A stretch of DNA of 22,022 bases from UBA7887 sp964408735 (GTDB lineage Bacteria > Pseudomonadota > Alphaproteobacteria > UBA7887): the NCBI GenBank assembly GCA_964408735.1, contig CAYPAX010000082.1:1-22022 (forward strand). The letters run 5' to 3'. Shown here in pieces: positions 6,737-14,523 of the stretch. Under the pieces are notes generated by a model. That model was not told the DNA's origin and made no database searches. It saw nothing but the letters and a program-made list of their open reading frames with translations. Numbering within the stretch: position 1 is the stretch's first letter; every line of letters starts with the position of its first letter. Both the position numbers and the translations under genes were made by a program.

Positions 6737-9271
6737 ATGAAGATCCGTAAGCCAGGCGCCCTCACCAAGCCGCGCCGCCAGCCCTCCATCATCGCGCTTG
6801 TTTACGCGCTGCTCGGCGTTGGCGCGGCCATCATTACCCTCCTGGCGATAGCCGCGAGCGAGCAACGCGGCATCGACAAGGAGGTCGCACGCGAACAGCA
6901 TGAGTATAACCTCAATATCGTTTCGGCGATCGACGGTATCGAGGATGGCATATTTGCGATCTGGCGGCTGGATGCGGGCGTCGGCGATGCCGGTCTCGTT
7001 GTCCAGAAACTGGACGATCAGCTCGCCCGGATCAGCGATTTCCAATCACGGCGCGCCAGTGCATCGCTGGAAGCAGCTGTCGGCAACCTCACAACGGCTT
7101 ATGCGGCTCTGCGCGGCAGGCTGTTGCCAGTCCATGAGGCGAATGGCGCCGGCAACGCGATCGTTGCATTCCGCGATTCCGTCCATGGCTTGGAACAAGC
7201 TGCGGCAGCCTATCAAGCCCAACATAATGGCGCCCTGCAGGACGACAGGCGTTTTGTTACGGTTTGGTTCACTGCCGCAAGCATCACGGTGTTCGTTATT
7301 GGCTTAGCCATTGCTTTGCTGATCATAAGCAATGTTGCAAGAAGCCAGGATGCGCAAAAAGTCATATCGGAGGCTCTTCGGCGCAGCGAACGTCATTTCC
7401 GCAACGTTGCGGAAGGCTCTATCCAGGGCATCCTCGTGCATCGTGACGGAATGCCGCTTTTCGCCAACCAGGCCATGGCGGACATTCTGGGATTCGAGGA
7501 CTCTCACGATGTCATGCTGGTACCGTCGATCTATGACAGCGTGCTCGACGCCGACCGGGACATGGTCAGACTGTTCTCGGAAGAACGCGATCCGGCCGAT
7601 GGCAATGCCGGCGACCGCATACAGTTCCGCTGCCGGCGAGACGACGATGGCGAAACCATATATGTCGAGGCGCGGTCTACGGTCATCGACTGGGACGGTG
7701 AGCCCGCAATTCAGGCCGCCTGCTTCGATGTCACCGAGCGCCACCGCTTCGAGGAGGCCTTGCGCGAAAGCGAAAATCGCCTCAATGCGTTCTTCAATCA
7801 CGCCTCCGTTGCCATGGCACTCTATGACGGCCGCGGCTATTGCCTGAAACTGAACCAGGCCCTGGCCGAAGCGATGGGTGTGGTGGCAGAGGCGCAGGTC
7901 GACCGCCACGTCACCGAATTTCTGCCGCCGGAGCTCGCCACGGTCATGCAGCACAATTTGCAGCAGATCCTGGAAACCGGCGAGCCCATGCTCGATGTGG
8001 AAATCGTTGACGGCACGAGGGATGCGCAAGGCCGAGAGCGTTACTGGATGGCGTCGATCTTTCCCGTCTCCGGAACACGGCACAAGCCGACCGCCTTCGG
8101 CAGCGTGATGACCGAAATTACGGATCAAAAGCAGGAGCAGAAGGCAACCCAGCAATTCGGCCAAAGCCTCGAACGCCGGGTGGACGAGCGTACCCGGCAG
8201 TTGATGCGAGAGAAGCGGCGGACGGAGAAATATCTCCAGATCACCAGCACGATCATCATCGTCATGGACCGCGATTGCGAAGTTCAGGTCGCCAATCCTG
8301 CCGCCTGCGCCTTGTTGGGCTACGAAGAAAGCGAATTGGTGGGAACAGACTGGTTCAGCCAATGCGTCCCGGAGTCCGAGCGGGCCGAAAGGCGACAGGC
8401 GTTCTTGCGCATGGCCGCAGAAGACTTGGCTAGCGAAGGCGGTCATTCCTACGAGGCGGCGGTCGTCACCAAACGCGGAGAGCGGCGCCAGATACTGTGG
8501 CACACTGGGCAGCTTCGTGACGAAGACGGCGGTGTTTACGCCCACATCGGCTGCGGCGAGGACGTCACGCCGATGCGTCAGGCGGAGTCGCGGGCGCAAC
8601 AGTCCCGCCACCTGGAAAGTCACGGGGCGCTGACGCGCACGGCATCCCTCGCCCTGAAGACATGGCTGGCGAACATCGAGGTTCTGAACCGGGCGACGCT
8701 GGAAGAGGTTGCCGGCCACACAGCCAACCAGGCCCGGCTGGAAGGTGCCCTGGATGCCAACAGCAAGGCGCAGCACGCTCTGGAGCGCATCATCGCCGCC
8801 AGCGCGCCGAGCGCAGAACCGGACCCCGTGCCATGCGATATCGCCGCCCTGGCGGCGGAATCGGCACAGCTCGTCAACATCGGTCTGCCGAATACGGTGT
8901 CGCTGACGACGAACATCGATCAGGCGGCCGGAACGGTTTCGGCCGATCCGGCGGAAATCGAATCCCTGGTCATTACCCTGCTTGCCAGCGCCCTGCGGCG
9001 GATTGGCGATAGCGAGGGCAAGATCACAATCTCATTATCCCGGCAAGGCGAGCCCGAGTCCGGGCACGACGAAGTTTGTCTTGCCGTCGAGGACGACGGA
9101 CCAAGTCCGGGCGAGGATCCGGGCGAGGATCCGTATCAGACGGACTTTGCCATCGCTAACGACCTGGTAAAGGCGAATGGCGGCAGTATGCAGGTCATGG
9201 CCCAGCCGGGCGGCGAGACGAGGGTGGAAATACGTCTGGCTGCATTGAAAACGAATGGAACATTCAGCTAA
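6737..9271 (+). CDS. Membrane multi-PAS histidine-kinase-like protein with degenerate catalytic domain
   Basis: This 844-residue sensor has a first membrane helix at ~residues 15-40 and a periplasmic segment of ~140 residues. A second helix lies at ~178-200. Three PAS domains follow, starting near ~216, ~345 and ~490, joined by helices such as LRESENRL. The kinase core begins at QQSRHLESHGALT, matching the usual start of a HisKA helix. The phospho-acceptor motif AHDFNN is replaced, however: the histidine position is L638 and the next residues are A-L-K-T. The ATP domain has also lost its N-box asparagine (S751), and the GTGLGL glycine loop reads YQTDFAIAN. Only the DDG of the G1 box survives. 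I predict a protein without autokinase activity that may act as sensor or scaffold. A lone receiver follows 42 bp downstream. Confidence 0.9.
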   Translation: MKIRKPGALTKPRRQPSIIALVYALLGVGAAIITLLAIAASEQRGIDKEVAREQHEYNLNIVSAIDGIEDGIFAIWRLDAGVGDAGLVVQKLDDQLARISDFQSRRASASLEAAVGNLTTAYAALRGRLLPVHEANGAGNAIVAFRDSVHGLEQAAAAYQAQHNGALQDDRRFVTVWFTAASITVFVIGLAIALLIISNVARSQDAQKVISEALRRSERHFRNVAEGSIQGILVHRDGMPLFANQAMADILGFEDSHDVMLVPSIYDSVLDADRDMVRLFSEERDPADGNAGDRIQFRCRRDDDGETIYVEARSTVIDWDGEPAIQAACFDVTERHRFEEALRESENRLNAFFNHASVAMALYDGRGYCLKLNQALAEAMGVVAEAQVDRHVTEFLPPELATVMQHNLQQILETGEPMLDVEIVDGTRDAQGRERYWMASIFPVSGTRHKPTAFGSVMTEITDQKQEQKATQQFGQSLERRVDERTRQLMREKRRTEKYLQITSTIIIVMDRDCEVQVANPAACALLGYEESELVGTDWFSQCVPESERAERRQAFLRMAAEDLASEGGHSYEAAVVTKRGERRQILWHTGQLRDEDGGVYAHIGCGEDVTPMRQAESRAQQSRHLESHGALTRTASLALKTWLANIEVLNRATLEEVAGHTANQARLEGALDANSKAQHALERIIAASAPSAEPDPVPCDIAALAAESAQLVNIGLPNTVSLTTNIDQAAGTVSADPAEIESLVITLLASALRRIGDSEGKITISLSRQGEPESGHDEVCLAVEDDGPSPGEDPGEDPYQTDFAIANDLVKANGGSMQVMAQPGGETRVEIRLAALKTNGTFS
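9107..9130 (+). repeat. Tandem 12-bp duplication in the ATP-lid region
   Basis: The unit CCGGGCGAGGAT is repeated exactly twice in frame and followed by CCG, giving GEDPGEDP. It lies right after the residual DDG motif of the kinase-like protein, where the ATP lid should be. It looks like a recent in-frame slippage in a region no longer constrained by ATP binding. Confidence 0.85.
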
Positions 9272-9313
9272 TCGGAGTATATTGAGAAGCGTTCTCATTT
9301 TGAACGGACACCC

Positions 9314-9676
9314 ATGGCGCGAATTCTGATCATTGATGACGAGGATCTGGTCCGCTTCAGCATCGCGGATATCCTGACCGACGGTGGCCATGATGTGCTT
9401 GAGGCCACGAACGGCAAAGAGGCGGTTGCCTTGCTGGAGAAACAGCCGGTCGACCTCGTCATCACGGATATTCTGATGCCTGAGCAGGAAGGTCTGGAGA
9501 CCATCGCCATTCTCCACGATATGTGGTCGGAACTGCCGATCGTGGCGGTATCCGGCGGCGGACGCACGGGCAAGCTGGACTTTCTCGGCATGGCCAAGGA
9601 GTTGGGCGCCAATGCCACCCTGTCGAAACCCTTCTCGCGTGATGAATTGATGGGAACGCTGAGCGCCTACGTGTAG
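9314..9676 (+). CDS. Single-domain response regulator (CheY-like receiver)
   Basis: This 120-residue stand-alone receiver has no output domain. The acidic pocket D8-D9, the phospho-acceptor D52 (VITDILMPEQEG), the switch serine S80 (VAVSGGG) and the lysine K105 (LSKPF) are all present, so it should be phosphorylatable. It lies 42 bp after the degenerate kinase-like gene and is likely co-transcribed. Since that partner has lost its phospho-histidine and ATP site, the phosphate must come from another kinase or a phosphotransfer protein. Its stop abuts the cutA stop directly (TAG then TCA), so the two convergent genes share no spacer. Confidence 0.92.
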   Translation: MARILIIDDEDLVRFSIADILTDGGHDVLEATNGKEAVALLEKQPVDLVITDILMPEQEGLETIAILHDMWSELPIVAVSGGGRTGKLDFLGMAKELGANATLSKPFSRDELMGTLSAYV

Positions 9677-9994
9677 TCAGCCGCAGGATTCGGCTATCCA
9701 GGCCAAATACTCGGGATTGCCGCCGACGATGGGGAGCGCCACCACGCAGGGGCAATCGTAGGCGTGACGCTGGCGAATCATTTCCGTGAGGGCATTGAGG
9801 CAGGACTTCTGCGTCTTCAGCAGCAGCACCGCCTCGTCGGCTTCCTCCACCGCGCCTTGCCAGCGATAGACCGAATGCATGCCGTCGATGACGTTCGCGC
9901 AGGCCGCGAGGCGCGCTTCGACGCAGCCGCGGCCGAGCACAAGAGCATCGTCACGCGATTCCGTCGTGACATAGACCAGCAAAGCGTCGCTCAT
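9677..9994 (-). CDS. cutA: Divalent-cation tolerance protein CutA
   Basis: This 105-residue protein of the trimeric CutA1 family shares the ferredoxin-like fold of PII proteins. Conserved stretches are LLVYVTTESRDDA at the start, ARLAACANVIDGMHSVYRWQG, the EEADEAVLLLKTQ strand, and YDCPCVVALPIVGGNPEYL near the C-terminus. The open frame extends further upstream, but the ATG at 9994 is preceded by GGGAGAAG and gives the family N-terminus. It overlaps the macrodomain gene by four bases (ATGA), so it is translationally coupled as the last gene of a four-gene minus-strand run. The family is linked to copper tolerance and other roles; its biochemical function is not settled. Confidence 0.94.
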   Translation of the reverse strand: MSDALLVYVTTESRDDALVLGRGCVEARLAACANVIDGMHSVYRWQGAVEEADEAVLLLKTQKSCLNALTEMIRQRHAYDCPCVVALPIVGGNPEYLAWIAESCG

Positions 9995-10518
9995 GGGCTT
10001 CTCCCTTCCGCCGCTGCCAGGGCGCGGCGCAGGATGGCGTGATCGCGCTCGCCGAAGGAGACCAGCAGCACCTGCTCGATGGTCGGGTGGCGCGCGAGGC
10101 CGTCGCGCAGTTCGCTGACCGCGATCGCCGCCGCCTGTTCGGCGGGAAAGCTGTAGATGCCGGTGGATATGGCGGGAAAGGCGATGCTGCGGATGCCATT
10201 CTCCGCAGCCAGGGCGAGGCTGTTGCGATAGCAATTGGCCAGCGCTTCCGGCTCGCCGCGATTGCCGTCGCGCCAGCGCGGGCCGACGGTGTGGATGACC
10301 CATTTCGCCGGCAGCTCGTAGCCCTCGCTCAGGCGCGCTTCGCCCGTCGGGCAATGGCGGAGCTTGCGCGTGGCATCGGTCAGGCGCGGGCCGGCAGCGC
10401 GGCGAATGGCGCCATCGACACCGCCGCCGGGCCACAACGATTCGTTTGCCGCATTGACGATGGCGTCGACGCCAAGCGTGGTGATATCGGCGGCCAGCAC
10501 GCTCAGGCGACCGCTCAT
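9991..10518 (-). CDS. Macrodomain protein, probable O-acetyl-ADP-ribose deacetylase
   Basis: This is a 175-residue single macrodomain of the YmdB / MacroD type, which binds ADP-ribose and removes acyl groups or ADP-ribose from O-acetyl-ADP-ribose or modified proteins. Family hallmarks are DITTLGVDAIVNAANESLWPG at ~11-31, GGGVDGAIRRAAG contacting the distal ribose, and FPAISTGIYSFP, the phosphate-binding loop. Both the NAAN and GGGVD elements needed for activity are intact. It begins ten bases after the Sel1 gene stop and overlaps cutA by ATGA, so it sits in an operon. Which modified substrate it serves is not evident; no ADP-ribosyltransferase is seen in the window. Confidence 0.93.
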   Translation of the reverse strand: MSGRLSVLAADITTLGVDAIVNAANESLWPGGGVDGAIRRAAGPRLTDATRKLRHCPTGEARLSEGYELPAKWVIHTVGPRWRDGNRGEPEALANCYRNSLALAAENGIRSIAFPAISTGIYSFPAEQAAAIAVSELRDGLARHPTIEQVLLVSFGERDHAILRRALAAAEGRSP

Positions 10519-10528
10519 GGCAGTGAAC

Positions 10529-10996
10529 CTATCGGGCGCTGGCGAAATCGTCCTCGTGCCATCTGACGATCATCGCGCGCGCCAGGCCGACCTGCTCGGG
10601 ACTGAGCCATTTGGCGGCAAAATCCCGCGCCTGGGCGGCATTGGCATGGCCACGGCGCGCTGCCAGATCGTACCAGGCATAGGCGCGCACGGGATCGCGG
10701 GTGACGCCGCGTCCTTCCAGATAGGCACTGGCGAGCAGAACGCAGCCCTCCGCATTGCCGCGTATGGCGGCCTGGCGGTACCAGTCCGCCGCAGCGCCAT
10801 CGTCGCCTTGCATCGAGGCGATATGTGCCAGACCCAGCATGGCGTTGACGTCGCCGCGCGACGCACGCGGCTGCCAGACGGCGATTGCCGTGTCGAGATC
10901 GCCACGCTCGATCGCCGCCCAGGCCTCATCGGAGGCGTGGCCGGGTTGGGCGAAGGCGAGCGCCAGGACCAGCGCAACAAGTGTCATCCGTATCAT
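10529..10996 (-). CDS. Secreted Sel1-like repeat protein
   Basis: This protein of ~155 residues has a short signal peptide (MIRMTLVALVLALAFAQPGHA, predicted cleavage after the GHA). It is followed by TPR-type Sel1-like repeats: GDVNAMLGLAHIASMQGDDGAAADW, then GNAEGCVLLASAYLEGRGV and a third ending in ARRGHANAAQARDFA. Such proteins usually act as periplasmic protein-protein adaptors. The chosen ATG is preceded in frame by a GTG; neither has a strong ribosome site. It lies 46 bp after the Fe-S protein gene and ten bases before the macrodomain gene. The partner is unknown. Confidence 0.85.
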   Translation of the reverse strand: MIRMTLVALVLALAFAQPGHASDEAWAAIERGDLDTAIAVWQPRASRGDVNAMLGLAHIASMQGDDGAAADWYRQAAIRGNAEGCVLLASAYLEGRGVTRDPVRAYAWYDLAARRGHANAAQARDFAAKWLSPEQVGLARAMIVRWHEDDFASAR

Positions 10997-11042
10997 CACG
11001 GCGGCAGATTAGCGAAGCCTGACAAGACTTTCCAGAGAGCTG

Positions 11043-13013
11043 CTATTCGTCACCCGTGCGCGGCAACGGACGTGGCGGTCCGGCCATGGGGGCCTTGGCC
11101 TCGAACTGCTCCACCACGCGACAGTCCTCGCACATGCGAATGCGATCGAGCGCCGCCGTATCGCCGGCAAAGCCCGGATGATTCGCGAGCTGCGCCAGCA
11201 CACGCTCGACGCTCGCGGCCACGCCGAAGGGCTTGCCGCAGCGAATACAGGCGAAGGGCTCCTCTTCGTGGAGCACGACCCGCTCGCGCGCCGCCGCCGT
11301 AGACAAGAGGCGCGGGACCAGGGCGATGGCGTCTTCGGGACAGGTTGTCCGGCACAGGCCGCATTGGATGCAGGACGCTTCCGTGAAGCCAAGCTGCGGG
11401 CGCTCGGGATTGTCCGACAGCGCAGGCGTCGGACAGGCGCCGACGCAGGCCATACAAAGGGTGCAGCGTGTCGTATTCACGTCTATTGTACCAAATTGGG
11501 CGCCTGTAGAAAGTTCCAATATATCAACAGGTTTTGAAGCATTTCTATGTAAGTGCATGAGCGCCAAGCCGATCCGCTCCCGCTTGCTTCCCCGGGCCAC
11601 GAAATCGGCTGGCGGCAAGGGCTCCGCCTCGCGCCACAACAGCGCGGCAAGCGCCTCGGGGTCGCTCTCGTCCAGCACGGCAAGGCGGCCCTCGCCATAG
11701 GCCCAACCTTGCAGAATCGTCTGGCACAGGGCGACAGCCTGCTGCAGGCCGCTGCTCGCCTCCTGCTCGCGTCCGCCGACCAGGATCAGCACCTGCGACG
11801 CACCCAGCGCCAGCGCGCCGAGCAGAACGTCCGGCGCCAGCGCCGTGCTGCGGTCGAGCGCCAGGGGCAGCACGTTGGCCGGCAAGCCGTCGCCGAAGCG
11901 GGCGATGGCGGCGATCAGCGCCTCTCCTTGCGCCAGGTCGTGCAGCAGCAGCACCGGCGCCTCGCCGCCGGCCCGGCGATAGGTCGTGAGCAGGGCGCGC
12001 AGTCGCGCCATCAGGGTTTCGCCGCTTGGCAGGGCATAGGACGCAGCCCCCGTCGGGCAAACGGATTCGCAGCCGCCGCAGCCGGCGCAGACCGCCGCGT
12101 CGATCGCCACCGCATCGCCGGCCGGCACGATGGCGCCGGTGGGGCAGACGTCGAGGCAGCGCACACACCCCGTCTTGAGGCTGCGGCCGTGGGCGCAGAG
12201 GCCTGCGTCGAAGGCCACGTAGCGCGGCTTGTCGAAGCTGCCCACCATGTCGGAGAGACCGAACAGTGCCCGCTCGACCGCCACAGGATCGCCCGGATCG
12301 GGACGGCAATAGCCATCGCGCGTGGCATGGGCGGAGAAGAGCGGCGCTCCGCCTGTCAGGTCGAGGATCAGATCGGCGTCGAGCGTCTCGCCTTCCCGTG
12401 GCGGGCCAAAGGAAAGCCAGTTGCGGGCGCTCGGATCGCTGTCGGCATAGGCATCGACGACCAGCGCAAAGGCGCCCAGGTGGCCGCTTGCCGATGCCAC
12501 CCGGCCGCTATGAACACGGAACGCCGCCCGCAGCGGCGGCATGACCTCGGCGCCAGGCGCGAGCAGCAGGCGTACCGACAGCCGTCCCGACAGCCGCTCG
12601 GCCGCCGCCACGGCCTGGTCGTCCCCGCCGATGACGATGACCTCGCCGGCGGATTCGAACGTGACCGCCGGCACCGGCGGCTGGGGCACGGCCGCTTCCG
12701 CCAGCAAGGCCGCCATCTTCGGCCCGGCCCGGTCGCCCTCGCCGCTCCAGCCGGCACGCTCGCGAATATTGAGGAAGGCGATATCGGCGTCCCCGGCGAC
12801 CTCCGAGAACAGCGGCGCCTCTTGGGTGCACGCCACCAGCAAGGGCTCGCCGTGCCCCAGCGCCGCCTCGAAGGCAGCGAAATCCGCCCGGCAAAGCGCG
12901 TGATGCACCCGCGGCGCCGCATCGGCCTCGCAAGCGCGCGCGATCGCCCCGCCATCCACCGCCATGCTGCCGGCGCAGTCGCAAACCAGCACCCGGCGCC
13001 CGCCGATCTTCAT
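11043..13013 (-). CDS. Multi-cluster 4Fe-4S binding protein (FdhD-associated)
   Basis: This cytoplasmic electron-transfer-like protein has 656 residues and begins MKIGGRRVLVCDCAG. Ferredoxin motifs lie in two blocks: C283-x2-C286-x3-C290-P followed by C309/C312/C315/C319-P, and C517/C520/C523/C527-P followed by C548/C551/C554/C558-P. A further C-x2-C pair (CIRCGKPFG) and CEDC near the C-terminus could bind zinc or iron. The first motif has its extra cysteine ten residues upstream (C273). The start at 13013 has a strong GGGAGAG site; a TTG five codons earlier is not needed. It diverges from fdhD, and proteins of this type commonly neighbour FdhD and formate dehydrogenase genes, so an accessory electron-transfer role with formate dehydrogenase is inferred. 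Codons for residues ~485-515 are unusually AT-rich. Confidence 0.88.
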   Translation of the reverse strand: MKIGGRRVLVCDCAGSMAVDGGAIARACEADAAPRVHHALCRADFAAFEAALGHGEPLLVACTQEAPLFSEVAGDADIAFLNIRERAGWSGEGDRAGPKMAALLAEAAVPQPPVPAVTFESAGEVIVIGGDDQAVAAAERLSGRLSVRLLLAPGAEVMPPLRAAFRVHSGRVASASGHLGAFALVVDAYADSDPSARNWLSFGPPREGETLDADLILDLTGGAPLFSAHATRDGYCRPDPGDPVAVERALFGLSDMVGSFDKPRYVAFDAGLCAHGRSLKTGCVRCLDVCPTGAIVPAGDAVAIDAAVCAGCGGCESVCPTGAASYALPSGETLMARLRALLTTYRRAGGEAPVLLLHDLAQGEALIAAIARFGDGLPANVLPLALDRSTALAPDVLLGALALGASQVLILVGGREQEASSGLQQAVALCQTILQGWAYGEGRLAVLDESDPEALAALLWREAEPLPPADFVARGSKRERIGLALMHLHRNASKPVDILELSTGAQFGTIDVNTTRCTLCMACVGACPTPALSDNPERPQLGFTEASCIQCGLCRTTCPEDAIALVPRLLSTAAARERVVLHEEEPFACIRCGKPFGVAASVERVLAQLANHPGFAGDTAALDRIRMCEDCRVVEQFEAKAPMAGPPRPLPRTGDE

Positions 13014-13047
13014 CGGTCTCTCTCCCAAGTCATCCTTGCCGCCCAGT

Positions 13048-13075
13048 TTGACAGGCGCAGCACCCGAGGCATAGT
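13048..13075 (+). promoter_or_regulatory. Promoter of fdhD, predicting a leaderless transcript
   Basis: A perfect TTGACA (13048-13053) is followed after 16 bases by CATAGT (13070-13075). The predicted start of transcription, six to seven bases on, falls on the fdhD ATG at 13082, and no Shine-Dalgarno sequence is visible in front of the gene. Confidence 0.5.
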
Positions 13076-13081
13076 GGGCCC

Positions 13082-13960
13082 ATGGACTCCTACCGCCTCA
13101 AGCCCTCGCCCGAAGACCCGCAGCTGACCGAGGCCGTGCGCGGTGTCGATCACCATGGCCAGGCGGTGGAGACCCGGGTCATCGTCGAGCGCCCGCTGAC
13201 GCTGTTCCTCAATGCCCAGGAGATCGTCACCATGATGACGATCGGCGACTATCCCGACTATCTGGCGATAGGCTTCCTGCGCAATCAGGGCATGCTGCGC
13301 GACGACGACGAGATCACTGCCATCGATCACGACGAAGACCTCGGCGTGGTGGTGGTGCGCACCGCGCGCGAGACCGATTACGAGGACAAACTGAAGAAAA
13401 AGACGCGCACCTCGGGCTGTGCCCAAGGCACCGTCTTCGGCGATCTGATGGAGGATTTCGAGAGCGTGCGCCTGCCCGAGGCGAGCCTGCGCACCTCCTG
13501 GCTCTATGCCCTGGCCAAGACCATCAACACCACGCCAAGCCTCTATCTGGAGTCGGGCGCGATCCACGGATGCGTCTTGGCAAAAGACGACAAGCCATTG
13601 GTCTATATGGAAGATGTCGGCCGCCATAATGCCGTGGACAAGATCGCCGGATACATGTTCCGCGAAGGCGTGAGCGCCGCCGACAAGATCTTCTACACCA
13701 CCGGCCGGCTGACCAGCGAGATGGTCATCAAGACCGTGCATATGGGCATCCCCATCCTGGTCTCGCGCTCCGGCTTCACCGCCTGGGGCGTCGAGCTCGC
13801 CCGCCAAGCCAACCTGACACTCATCGGCCGCGCCCGCGGCAAGCGCTTCGTCGCCTTGGCCGGCGAACAGCGTCTGGTCTTCGACGCCGACCCTGAGGCC
13901 GCGGCCGAAGAGCCGGCGCGAGCGCGGCGCAAGAGCAGCCAGCCCCAGGATGCCGAATAA
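13082..13960 (+). CDS. fdhD: Formate dehydrogenase accessory sulfurtransferase FdhD
   Basis: This 292-residue FdhD-family protein transfers sulfur from IscS to the molybdenum/tungsten-bis-MGD cofactor of formate dehydrogenase. Seen are ERPLTLFLNAQEIVTMMTIG, FLRNQGM, the cysteine loop TSGCAQGTVFGD, SGAIHGCVL, the strongly conserved MEDVGRHNAVDKIAG, and TTGRLTSEMVIKTVHMGIP followed by SRSGFTAWGVELARQ. The loop has one cysteine (C113) where E. coli has a C-x2-C pair; the second position is G116. A basic low-complexity tail of ~25 residues ends the protein. It is divergent from the Fe-S protein gene. No formate dehydrogenase subunit lies in the window, so the client enzyme is elsewhere. Confidence 0.96.
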   Translation: MDSYRLKPSPEDPQLTEAVRGVDHHGQAVETRVIVERPLTLFLNAQEIVTMMTIGDYPDYLAIGFLRNQGMLRDDDEITAIDHDEDLGVVVVRTARETDYEDKLKKKTRTSGCAQGTVFGDLMEDFESVRLPEASLRTSWLYALAKTINTTPSLYLESGAIHGCVLAKDDKPLVYMEDVGRHNAVDKIAGYMFREGVSAADKIFYTTGRLTSEMVIKTVHMGIPILVSRSGFTAWGVELARQANLTLIGRARGKRFVALAGEQRLVFDADPEAAAEEPARARRKSSQPQDAE

Positions 13961-14031
13961 CATCGAAGTCTTGTTGCGGGAAACGGTGTGGCTAGCTTCC
14001 GAGGGCGCCGGCTTCGGCGGGGCGTCCTATC

Positions 14032-14313
14032 CTACTCGCCAACAAACGAGCCGTCCGGCGCCATGATGAAGCCGTTGCTGAGCGGGGCGAAGGCGGACCA
14101 GCCGCCATCGTCTATGGCGCCCCAGACGCAGACATTGCCATCCGGCTTGTGGTCCCAGTAAGCCTGGATCTCGATCTGGAAATCAGGGCCGTCCGGGTTC
14201 TCGATCTGCTGCACGTCGATCTCGCCGATCAGCCCCTTCAAATCCCCGTATGTCTTGGCCCGGTATGGCCGAAGTCTCTCCAACAAGACTGCGCGTGCCT
14301 TGTCCTTGTCCAT
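14032..14313 (-). CDS. Small conserved-looking protein of unknown function
   Basis: I do not recognise a named family. The 93-residue protein starts with a charged helix (MDKDKARAVLLERLRPYRAK) and continues as alternating strands: FQIEIQAYWDHKP, VCVWGAIDDGGWSAFAPLS and a closing FIMAPDGSFVGE. This suggests one compact alpha+beta domain with exposed aromatic and acidic residues, the look of a small soluble binding or immunity-like protein, though nothing nearby resembles a toxin. The ATG at 14313 has an AGGGGC ribosome site; a TTG seven codons upstream is less likely. It is convergent with fdhD, and the RAYT unit begins about 80 bp behind its start. Confidence 0.7.
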   Translation of the reverse strand: MDKDKARAVLLERLRPYRAKTYGDLKGLIGEIDVQQIENPDGPDFQIEIQAYWDHKPDGNVCVWGAIDDGGWSAFAPLSNGFIMAPDGSFVGE

Positions 14314-14394
14314 GGAACGCCCCTGAAATGCCAACGGGCCATCTTACCACGATGCCTCCGATTCCGTCTGAGAGGGTGCCGGAGAAGCGACAGC

Positions 14395-14420
14395 ATAATT
14401 AGGTGACAGTCACCCAACTT
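14395..14420 (+). repeat. RAYT-associated palindromic repeat, copy R1
   Basis: This 26-base repeat contains the palindrome GTGACAGTCAC. It is identical over all 26 bases to copy R3 at the 3' end of the transposase gene. Confidence 0.85.
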
Positions 14421-14455
14421 TTAAGGTTACATATACATTATTAATCTCGTTATAA

Positions 14456-14471
14456 TTGGGTGACTGTCACC
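14456..14471 (-). repeat. RAYT-associated palindromic repeat, copy R2 (shorter)
   Basis: This is an inverted copy keeping the core TTGGGTGACTGTCACC. The flanking bases have diverged from R1. It lies 35 bp from R1 and about 50 bp before the transposase ATG. Confidence 0.75.
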
Positions 14472-14523
14472 CATCTTTAGATAGAATAATCAATTCATAG
14501 CACACACCTGAAGGAGGCACGCC

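Noticed and set aside
7304..8776. 490-residue antisense open frame in the kinase-like gene
   Set aside because: The plus strand has clear PAS domains; the antisense product is a high-GC shadow.
11553..13127. 524-residue plus-strand open frame over the Fe-S protein gene
   Set aside because: The minus strand carries four cysteine motifs and a strong ribosome site. The plus frame is Gln/Arg/Ala-rich and runs into the fdhD start.
14001..14020. Terminator between fdhD and the small unknown gene
   Set aside because: A CGCCG-GCTT-CGGCG stem exists but no T-run follows on either strand; ordinary for GC-rich DNA.
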